64,000 bases of DNA from Synchiropus splendidus. Its lineage: Eukaryota > Chordata > Actinopteri > Syngnathiformes > Callionymidae. The notes under the pieces are model-generated. The model saw only the letters and a program-made list of their open reading frames with translations, ran no database searches and was not told the origin of the DNA. The translations under genes and the position numbers were made by a program. The stretch's first letter is position 1, and each line of letters opens with the position of its first letter. Shown piece by piece: positions 1 through 8,900 of the stretch. The DNA lies in NCBI RefSeq assembly GCF_027744825.2, contig NC_071343.1, forward strand, positions 15,114,866 to 15,178,865, written 5' to 3'.

Positions 1-845
1 CTTCTACAAATCCCAAATGTTTACAATAATCCGCATTGTTCTTTTTCCTGGAATGAGTCGAATTCGGTTCTGGTCAATTATAAATCCCGATGGCATATAT
101 TAGAGAAATTCCATGTTGGCCACTTATCGTGAAACCACCTGTCCCGACATTCAAAGACGTATGTGAATTCATCATTTGCGATCACAGGAATGCAATGGGT
201 AAGGTGTGGCCCTGGGGCCTCACGCGACCCTTGGACTTTTACATGTAGTCAGTGAGGGGTGAAGTCCAACCTTCTAACCAGGCAAATGAATGGTTCAGTT
301 GTAGTTCTTGGAATGAATGATGCAATTCATCCATTCGTTTTCTATAAAAATATCCCGGTTAGGTACGTTTACAGGGGCAACAGGGAGTGGACATCCTGTT
401 CAGGTTACCACTGCACTCAATTTGATTCACAATCAACTTCAAGTTTTTGGCCAAAGTTATTAAAGTTATCAACAGTCAAAGTGTGTCATAAATAAGGAAA
501 TTTTATATTAACAACACCCGTGTCCATTCCATTTCCTATCTTTTTAGAACATATTTAATTAAATACGTACCTTAAAAATACACGGCTAAAATAAAGCTAG
601 TTGGAACTCAACAGTATACAAGGTGACAGTAAATAATATGTAATAAGAGAATTATTATTTTAAAGTCACAGCATCTCACCTCATTTGCGGCTTCATTGGT
701 TGCCTAAGGCTGGACCTCATCTACATCCTTCAGTGGACATTGCATCCTATAACAATTAAGCACTACTGTTGTGGACTTGAGGGAGTGAGTCTTGAAATGG
801 CGCGCTGGTTCACTCATTTACGCTCAAAATGCAAAATGTATTTTC
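1..845. other. Left flank without recognisable gene
   Basis: Only short chance reading frames are present, and none resembles a known protein or sits between convincing splice sites. An AATAAA near 590 is not enough to call the end of an upstream gene. Base composition is ordinary AT-rich intergenic DNA. Confidence 0.6.
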
Positions 846-1085
846 AGAATCAAAATCAGAATCAGAATCAAATTTATTGCCATGGTCAGTGGGGATCCCA
901 CCAACTAGGAAAGTGTTTTGGAATAAAGTGCTGACAGAAAAAAATAAAATAAAATAAAATAAACAACAAAGGCTGTTCACGAATTCAACAGTCTGACGGC
1001 CGAGGGGAAGAAGCTGTTCCTGTGACGGGAGGTTCTGGTCTGGATGGACCGTAGGGTCGGCTCTGATCCGACCTGCACCTGGGAT
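846..1085 (-). repeat. Fragment of a LINE retrotransposon 3' end
   Basis: On the minus strand, the part from about 1080 to 980 reads as the C-terminus typical of fish LINE reverse transcriptases; the segment RHRNSFFPSAVRLLN is visible. It is followed by an A/T-rich stretch and a tail of tandem GATTCT-like units (846-870 on the plus strand). The layout of ORF end, short 3' UTR and short tandem tail is that of a 5'-truncated LINE insertion. The family is not certain. Confidence 0.7.
936..963. repeat. AAAAT microsatellite
   Basis: Short run of AAAAT units inside the 3' UTR part of the LINE fragment. Confidence 0.7.
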
Positions 1086-1316
1086 ACTAAGTTAGTCAGC
1101 CTAAAACAGGAATAAATCTGGAAGATTTAGGCACAAATCTTTTTAGGCATGGGAGTTTGTCAAAAAAAGATTCACTATAATTTCTGACTGAGGGTCCAAC
1201 AACAGTTAACAAAAGGGGGCGTGTCGCATCATAACATACGTCACTTCGGTTTCACTTTTGCTCTTTCGCCCGACGCCAGCCATTAAGGGATTGTGAAATT
1301 GTAGTATTTTATCATC
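1086..1316 (+). promoter_or_regulatory. cflar: cflar promoter and 5' leader
   Basis: This is the DNA between the LINE fragment and the cflar start codon. It holds a G-rich KLF/Sp-like box (about 1213-1220), a CRE-like TACGTCAC (about 1237-1244) and an interferon-response-like motif (about 1248-1261, minus-strand reading GCAAAAGTGAAACC, matching the GAAA-spaced IRF pattern). No TATA box is obvious. The transcription start cannot be placed from sequence alone, so some of these motifs could lie in the leader. Confidence 0.5.
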
Positions 1317-2765
1317 ATGTCTCATTCAGAGGACACGCAGCTTGAGAGGCTCCGTCTACTGTCTGGGTTACTCAGCGGCGATGAACGGAGGAGATGCTTG
1401 TTTTTATGCGGAACATCTGACCTGGACCGGACACTTCCGTGTCTGGAAGAGTTTTTAGCGAGTGAAGTCATGCGTTCAAACGATTCGGAGCTGTTTTTAA
1501 CAGAAATATTCATGCGTTTGGGTCGTATAGATATTCTGAGAGATAGGTTTGGAATCCACAGCGATCAGATAGAGAAGAGCCTCATGAATAGGACAACGTT
1601 ACCAAAATTCAGGTAAGGGTTTGCAGTAGATAGACAAAATGTAAGAGAAACAAAAAGTTAATATTAAGAAATCTCACTAGTAAAACATGTTATTACTGCA
1701 GCATAAAGATTATAAGAGACAGGAATCCGTGAATAAAATACAGTTGAGCATAAGTATTAAATGTGCAGACACATTTAAAAAGAAAGTTAAACAGTCATGC
1801 ATGTGGTTTTATTATCTAAATGATCGGATTATTAACAGGTTTATTTAGCTCTTGGAAATCACTAAGGGGAAATTAAACATACTGAAAGATCAGCACTTCC
1901 CCAAAGAAATGCTGAAAGTACAAATGTCAGGAGGTTGCAGTCACAAGGTCACTTGTGGTCACTAAACTCGTTTATTATCTATCTATTTATTGTTTCTATA
2001 ATTTATCATGATCCATGTATTTTTGATTTACTTATGTTTTTTTTTGCCATGCTATTTGTTTATATATTATGGGTAATTATTTATTTGTCTTGTGTTGTTT
2101 GACAGCATGTGGCTTCACTATTACTGTCGTTTTGAGCAGCCATGTTGCCCCAACATCTCTTCGGAACCTCCAGCTCCCTCTTCCACTTTACAGCAAAGGA
2201 CTGTGGTGTCTCTTAGTGACAAAACAAAGACTTTTTTTTGCTGATGCTTTGTGGACGTCTATGATGTTTGTTGTGTACCTTAAATGTCTTTGATATGTGT
2301 CAGTGTCTTTGTTGTCTTGTGACATGTTGACTCTCCCAATTGTGGGACTAACAAAGGCGTCTAATCTAATCTAACTGTCAGAACCAGGAACGTTCTAATA
2401 GATTTGTCTCATATCTAAGTAAACTTGTGGTCTACTGTTGCCCTCCTGCAGAGTCCTGATGGATAATTTAAGTGAGGATTTGGATAAAGACGACCTGGAC
2501 GATCTTATGTTCTTATTTTCTGGGAAGTTTAGCCAGGACACCACCAAAATGAAGGTGATGACACATTCATCTTTGTGTTTGTAAATGTTAAACATTTCTT
2601 TCATAATGTTTTCCCACCATTTTCTGCAGAGTTTTCTCGATATAGTTATTGCACTGGAGAAGCTGGATGAAGTTTCACCCGAAAATGTTGACTTGATTGA
2701 AAATTGTTTGGAAAACATCGGCAGAATCGACCTGGCAATGAGAGTGAGGAATTACAAGCGCAATG
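1317..2765 (+). CDS. cflar: cflar exons 1-3: tandem death effector domains
   Basis: Exon 1 (1317-1612) carries DED1 and ends CAG-type with donor gtaagg. Exon 2 (2452-2554) and exon 3 (2630-2765) carry DED2, ending in CLENIGRIDLAMRV and a basic NYK segment. Phases join cleanly (AG/A, 0, G/). These domains mediate DED filament assembly with FADD and procaspase-8 in this family. Confidence 0.92.
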
Positions 2766-4670
2766 GTAAGATTCATATATCTGATTTTCAATATTACTAC
2801 ATCCAAGATGTTGTAAATGATGTATGTCAGAAGATTTCTATTGTTGTAGTAGTAACAACTTATGTTTGCTGGAATTTGACCTCTGCAGCAAGAAGTTAAG
2901 CTAAAGTAGGATGAGTGGTTGATCAAATATGTGTTAGGAAGTCCACATTTGTGAGCAATAGTTGTCAAATGTGATCATTAGCTATGACACATAAAACAGA
3001 GGTACTTATTGGTGAGACTGTCATTACAATGTAACCCTCAGGTGTAATAAAATGAGAGTACGCTGGTAAAAAATGTGAAGGAAACTTTCTCTATTTCACA
3101 GATAGTTGGAGGGACCTGGTGCTGTCTTTGAAAAATGTGCTGCGGGCTGCAATCCAAATATTGAACAAGTCTAGCAGATGAAGCTACTAGGCATTTAAAA
3201 TAGAACGATGTGCAATATAATTCACTTTTTTTTACTGGATCAGAATGCTTTAATATTCTCATGTCCTCATGTCTAAACTAAAATTCAGGGTACAAGGATC
3301 AAGCCCCAGGGAACCCCATTTAATAATCAATGTAATAAGATAATCTTTTGAAATATGAGCGCAAAAACAAAAAAGGTTTACTATAGATGTAAAAAATTAA
3401 GCAGGAAGTGATGCATTCAACGTCTTCATTGTCGGAATTCAAAAAGGCTTTCATCTTTCCTTTGTCTTTGATGAATCTGCTGTTATTTTACAGTCAATCG
3501 ATCTGACCTGTGTGCAGCTCACCAGAAAACCCACGTCACGGTTCGTACAACTTTATGAAACCACTATTGATATTTTTCATTAATAAAGGTTGTTTCTTCA
3601 GAGTCCAAAACCTGAGAGCTCTGTGCAACAACGGAGGTGTGAGACATTCCAAACCAGTGGTGAGGAATCAAAGAAACGCCCCCAGAATCTTTTGTCTATT
3701 AATTTTTCCAACATGTCTAATTACAGCAACAAACAACGTGCAAGCCTTCGTCTCAAGGAAAAGTTGCAGACAGGTGAGAAGTGACATTCTGTGTTGTATT
3801 TTACAGCATACACTGTTGTTGTTTGAAGCTTGTGCTTTCTTCAATGCCCTGTAGAGTCCACTGGATGGGTATAGTTTTCAGAGTAACCCCAGAGGAGTCT
3901 GCCTAATAATAGACTGTGTGGGTTATGATGGAGGTAAGATGAGAAATGACTCACATATTAAGGCCCAAAATATGCTCAATGTTTAGCTTCAGACACTTTA
4001 CTTTTGTTTCTCAGAAATGCTGGAGCACACGTTTACGTCCCTCCAATTTAAGGTTGAACTTCACAAATGGCTGACAGCGGAAGAAGCACTTTCAACTCTT
4101 GAGAGATTCAGAGGCAAAGCAAACCTTGTTGGTGACAGCTTTGTCTGCTGCATCATCAGCCGCGGCACTGCGGTCCGCCTCCTCACGACTGAAGGCTGCA
4201 AAACTGATTTGAGTCTGAACAAGGTCAAACATCACTTCTCTGTGTGCCCGGTAATGACTGGCAAGCCGAAGATGTTCTTCATCCAGAGGTACAGTGCCTC
4301 AGAGTCGGAGTCCTCAAGGGAACCGCAGTGGGATGATGATGAACTGGAAATGGATGGACCGTCAATACCACAAGACATGTTCTGGAGTCACTGCTGGACC
4401 AATGAGGAGCAACTGAAGGGAGGACGACATTGCTCCATCTACTTAAAGGAACTGACAAACGCCATAATGAAAGGCAACAAGAGGTATAGAAGTAGCACTA
4501 ACTTTAAATGGCTCACCATTCTAACGTTTGTTTTCTTTGACAGGAGTGAGCATCTCATTGATGTTCATAAGGAGGTGACCAGGATCATCGCCTGTCACAA
4601 TTATCGGAATCCGAAAAAACAGTACCATGTAGACTTCGAAGAGACTTTGACCAAAAAGCTCTACTTGTAG
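1317..4670 (+). CDS. cflar: c-FLIP, CASP8 and FADD-like apoptosis regulator (8 coding exons)
   Basis: Pseudocaspase that binds FADD and caspase-8 at death receptors and controls apoptosis and necroptosis. Exons read from splice sites: 1317-1612, 2452-2554, 2630-2765, 3494-3540, 3602-3773, 3855-3933, 4015-4483, 4544-4670 (TAG 4668-4670). The product is about 475 residues, close to the roughly 480 of the mammalian long form. Residues about 1-80 and 100-170 are death effector domains, each with a GRID motif (GRIDIL, GRIDLA). The remainder is a caspase-like domain containing GVCLIIDC, GKPKMFFIQ and FWSHC. The catalytic positions are replaced: SRG instead of SHG (Arg codon 4161-4163), and Tyr instead of Cys after FIQ (4290-4292), as in c-FLIP rather than caspase-8 or -10. 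Start: ATG 1317, with A at -3. Oddity: exon 5 ends in phase 1 but exon 6 reads in phase 0, so the joined length is one base over a multiple of three. Whether it is one of several fish cflar paralogues cannot be told. Confidence 0.93.
1613..2451 (+). other. cflar: cflar intron 1, with a possible LINE 3' tail
   Basis: Intron of 839 bp. Its second half (about 1960-2376) is T-rich and ends in a short GTGGGAC...AAAGG motif followed by tandem TCTAA units, the layout of a fish LINE 3' UTR and tail. No coding sequence was recognised. Confidence 0.5.
1960..2376 (+). repeat. Possible LINE 3' UTR with TCTAA-type tail
   Basis: The T-rich segment ends TTGTGGGACTAACAAAGG then TCTAATCTAATCTAA. Fish Rex/L2-type LINEs often end this way. 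No reverse transcriptase remnant is visible, so the left boundary is a guess. Confidence 0.35.
2766..3493 (+). other. cflar: cflar intron 3
   Basis: 728 bp with no recognisable coding or repeat structure. If retained, the frame would continue about 44 codons past exon 3 before a stop near 2897-2899, giving a DED-only protein. Confidence 0.6.
3494..3933 (+). CDS. cflar: cflar exons 4-6: linker and start of caspase-like domain
   Basis: Exon 4 (3494-3540, 47 nt) is very short and ends in a weak donor, gttcgt. Exon 5 (3602-3773) encodes a polar linker ending SNKQRASLRLKEKLQT, which resembles the basic linker of mammalian c-FLIP, and has a strong donor (gtgaga). Exon 6 (3855-3933) encodes YSFQSNPRGVCLIIDC and ends in phase 1, joining exon 7 as GEMLEHTFTSL. 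Exon 5 to exon 6 does not keep frame by one base. Acceptor 3895 would restore frame but drop the conserved YSFQSNPR part. Confidence 0.75.
4015..4670 (+). CDS. cflar: cflar exons 7-8: pseudocaspase core
   Basis: Exon 7 (4015-4483) spans the large-subunit-like core and the linker with acidic DDDELEMDG. Exon 8 (4544-4670) ends KKLYL-stop. The 60-nt intron between them (4484-4543) has good splice sites but is an exact multiple of three and contains no in-frame stop, so unspliced RNA would remain translatable. LEMD-G (codons from 4344) aligns with the caspase-8 processing site LEVD-G of human c-FLIP. Confidence 0.93.
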
Positions 4671-4751
4671 GAGCCGTGAGCTTTTCAGTGCAGCTCAACC
4701 CTGACGTTTAGTGGCGAGCTTTTGTCAATACACAGAGCAGCTGTTTAGAAG

Positions 4752-4757
4752 AATAAA
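4752..4757 (+). terminator. cflar: cflar proximal poly(A) signal AATAAA
   Basis: AATAAA about 80 nt after the stop codon; it would give a very short 3' UTR. Confidence 0.5.
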
Positions 4758-5118
4758 ATATGTATTTATTAGTTTTATAGTTTAGGCAACGTTTACTGCA
4801 ACATTTTTTGTCCCATTTTTAGGGCAGCTCAACAACTGTTTAAATTTGAAGCTATGTTTGCATTTTACATTTGGAGTCAGTTGTAGTTGTTTTTGTCCTG
4901 TATTTGTTTAAAAGAATGAACATACTTGGATTCGACCATATTCAAGGATATACTTACACTACTGTGATATTTTTCGTCATTAAACAAGTTGATATTTTGT
5001 ATTATCCAAGAAATGTTACAGGAGGTCAGTTAACATTTTATACTCCTTTTATGTATTTAATTGCAGTGCTGTAGTCGATTTCTATGCATGTGTTTGATAT
5101 CTTTTGTGTGGTATTTCC

Positions 5119-5124
5119 AATAAA
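5119..5124 (+). terminator. cflar: cflar distal poly(A) signal AATAAA
   Basis: AATAAA followed by a T/GT-rich stretch (gctgtctgtttcactctt), the usual downstream element. It gives a 3' UTR of about 0.47 kb and is the better candidate of the two. Confidence 0.6.
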
Positions 5125-5329
5125 AGCCCTGAAGCACTCGCTATTGCTGTCTGTTTCACTCTTGAAACATTCATTTGTGTTTGTGTCAACGATTAAATAA
5201 AAATAAAATATATCTTTCAGCAGAAATGAGGGTTACAATTTAAGTATTTCATTGTTATATTTAATTCCCCGTTCAAATACCTTTTATTCGTCTTATTTGA
5301 TACATCAAAAGTTTCCTCAATTCTATGGC

Positions 5330-5786
5330 ACGAGTTTAACTGTAGTTCTAACGTTCTACCGACAAGAGGCAGCCGCGTGACATTGAAAACAAACAGGGTC
5401 GCGCATGAGCGCCTGCCCAACCTGCTATCGTGAGCGCGCACGACGGGAGCTGCTGTCGCTGTGATGCAATGGCGACTGCGATGACTTGAATGAGTTCAGT
5501 CCACAGTTGGAGCAAAGCAGACGCGGTCGACTTGGGCACAGACAGGCGGACACGGACCCCGGCGAAGGCCTGTCCCGTCACGGTACATGAAGGCAGCCAG
5601 CCAGGTGTGTCTGCTAGCCTCGGGGCTAACCGTGTCATGACGGCTGGAGAGATTTGGAACACATCTGTGCGCCGTTGCAGCGAGAGGCAGCAACACCCTG
5701 TTTTCGGAAGCTTCCCAGGAGGGTCGCTTTAAATCTCGGTCTACCAGCCTTTTCTACCAACACCGGACCTTTCGTGGTTTATCGCC
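5330..5786 (+). promoter_or_regulatory. dip2a: dip2a promoter and 5' leader, CpG-rich
   Basis: The sequence changes abruptly to CpG-rich (many CG dinucleotides from about 5370 to 5910), typical of a vertebrate housekeeping-type promoter with no TATA box. Upstream ATGs are present: 5464 and 5469 open two very short overlapping frames, and 5490-5732 is an 80-codon frame that ends before the main ATG. Whether they lie in the mRNA depends on the unknown start site. Confidence 0.6.
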
Positions 5787-5910
5787 ATGGCTGAGAGGAC
5801 CTCAGCCGGTTTGCTGTCGATGATGTTGGATCCCACGCCGGCTGTCGCGATGACTCTGCCGGTGGAGGTTCGTGAGAAGCTGGCGGAGCTGGAGCTGGAG
5901 CTCTCCGAAG
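5787..5910 (+). CDS. dip2a: dip2a exon 1
   Basis: Encodes residues 1-41, ending [15 protein letters not shown] across the junction, the start of the DMAP1-binding domain found in all DIP2 proteins. The donor gtaaga at 5911 opens the 31-kb intron. Met codons at residues 12 and 13 are possible weaker alternative starts. Confidence 0.96.
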
Positions 5911-8900
5911 GTAAGAACCACCTCACAACCTAAATCAAACTGTCCGCCTAAATCCAAGGAAAATCTGCTGTTTTCTCGTCAAACACTTGGACCTGTCATC
6001 TCCTCAGAACTTCTGTGTACTTTTCTCATGCTCGCAAGTACCTCCGACACTTGCATGTACCTCTACACATCATTTGAATATTTAATGAACATCTGTCTGT
6101 ATGAATTTTACATTATGACACAGTTGGATCAGATATTTGTCTCGTCCAGTGTCAACAGCTGAGCCGACACACCCATGGTGCTGTGTGCCCTCTGTTTTTA
6201 AACTCAACAATGGCAGAAAAGCAAATCAAACTGTTCTCACTAGCAGTCACACTTTTTTATACTCTTAGATATCTGTTAAAAGGGCTCACTGAAGTCACAA
6301 GCAACGTCTTTAAGTAGAATTAAGAAGGCTTTGCTAGTCCCAATCCCAGCCAGGGACTAAAAATATTTGAAATGTATCATGTCATAAACAAATTCTATTA
6401 CATCCTCGGTCAAGAAGAAACTGTTTAGCCTCAGCTGTGTTCGTATGACAGAAAATTATTTAGAGCAGGACTCAACACAGACCTCTTCAGGTGAGTCACA
6501 AGTGAGTCGGTTCACTGAATGCTCACTCCACAGACCATTCAGAGAGCCTTGAGCAGGCCGTCCCATTCTGCAGTCCTCAGTTCCTAGTTTAGTGGTCAGT
6601 GGAAGGAAAGTGGTGAAGCCTCTGTAAGACTGAGGCTTGTTATCGACTTGAAGCTCGTATTTCTGCTGGCTCCTGTCCATATGGAACAGCAGAGTCAAAC
6701 TCAATCAGAATGTTAAACCCAGTCCAAGATGAAGGCTGAACAATATTCAAATTTATTGGTCGGTCTATACAACTGGCATCAGAACATAAGCGCCCTAATA
6801 GAGTGGACAGCATTCCGTGATGACTTACTTTTTGTTGCTCATAAAGCTGGTATTGAACTGAGGCAATTAGCTGAATATATTTAATACAAAGCTTATATGG
6901 CCTAATATTTACGTTTGTATCAACTACTTACTGTGTGCTACTGCTGCGTTTGGCAAGCAAAACCCTTCCATCACTTCTGAGACTCGGATCCTTCAAATCT
7001 AAACTGAAAACTCACTATCTTGGTGTAGTACTTTTATACTTCAATATTGTACAGTTTAATCACATGACTCCAGTCGTAAGCAACTCAGGAAGCATCCTTT
7101 CTTAACCACGACATCCCACTTTTTGGTTGATTGATTGAACTTATTAAATATTGACTTTGTTTGGGATGTCATTAAATAAATTTCCCTTTTATGTTCCTCA
7201 CTGCTGCATGGTTAAATTAGCTTAATTGAGCTTAGTGTGAGAAGTCAATATTTTGTATTGTCACACATCACTGTTTCAGCTGCTTGTTTTGCTGAAATGC
7301 AACTGAAAACGGACATCTTGGAGATAGCATATATTGTTGATGCTGGATGGTAATGTTGAGTTTGGAGTTATTTTTAACAAAATGGCAGTCTGAGCTTCTT
7401 GTCTTTTTATAATGATAGACCTAAAAATGGATTCTGTGTGGCTCTGTGGCTGAGTGAGAAATGAAGGTGGAATTTTAGGTTAGAGCCAATTCACCTCCTC
7501 GTGTTATGGGACTTGCATGTTTTCAGGAGAGGTTACCAGACCAATCTATATCTATCCTGTTTCCCCTTCCTGCTCTCCTCATGCCACATCCTGCTGCGTT
7601 CCAGCTTTGATAGCAATATCTCTCTGACTCTTTTGTTCTCTCAACCTGAAATGCGGCGCTACCTGGATTTCTGCGCCACGTTCCCTGACGTTTTGTGTGA
7701 ACTATTTCAATCCCTACTTCTGTGCCGAGCTCTTCACCTCAGGAAGCCCTTCAGTTCTCTGGTCTGGTGATGCTGGCTCACAGACCCACAGAGATGAGTG
7801 CGGCACTGTTTTAGGACAGCGTAATATATCACTGCAGTTCTGGAAACAATGCAACAAATACATGGAAAAAGGACGTCACCTTTTGCAGCAGACTTCACTG
7901 AATACATTCCATGAAAAGTTCCACATGTAGAAACAGTGGATGCCACTTTCTTGTTTAGGCAATTTTTTTTTTTTGTGAATGATGCACCTCTCATTAATTT
8001 AGCACCTCATTACAAGCCATCTGGCCTTTGCTGTTTGCATGTTGTTGAGTCAACGTGGAGCTTTACTCAACAACAGACCAGATCAACAACACATTTTCCA
8101 GACATTTTGGGTTGAATTTAGATTTTCTAAATGAATCATGTGATCTTTGTCTTGCAGTGCAGGCGCTATTAGCTGCTCTGTATCTGCATTTTTTGTTCCC
8201 TTAATGAACACAACATAGCTCGCCAAAGCATCACATGCCATTCGCCTGAGGCAAATATCAATCCTATCACAGACCTTCCATATTTTTTGATTCATGTCGC
8301 TCAATTAGGGCTGCAACGATTAGCTGATGTCATCGATAACGTCGACAACAACATTTTGTCAACGTCAAAATCTGTGCGTTGATGCATCATGTTCCTGTTG
8401 GTGTAAACACACACGGGCCGCAGGATGGGCATCCAGAACTGGTTGTTATTGAGAAGCAGTGAGAAATTCTCTGCAATCATTAAGATATGTTAAGTTCTGT
8501 TCTTTAAATTGCTTCTTGACTGAGGTCCCACTCCAACTGGCCACCGGCGCTGCACGCCCCAGGCTCCGCGTCACCACCTCCGGCCTCAGTCACTGTCACC
8601 GAGGAGTTCGAGCGGCGATGGGTCGTGGTGTTCTAAAGTATGGCTTTGTTTTGGTAGCGAAGATAACAGCTAGCATGTCGGTTAGCACGGAGCTAACTTG
8701 TTGTAAGTTGTAGATGTAGTGAAGTGTCCTCGGTCTCTCTCCTCCTCCTAATAATCACCAGAACTGAACTAGGGAGCTATGCTGAACACTGTTGATGTGG
8801 ATGTTGATCAGATATTTTATATGAGATACATATTTGAATATTGAGGATTTTAAATTCTATTATATATGAATATTGAAGACCTCCATTTTAAAGAACCAGG

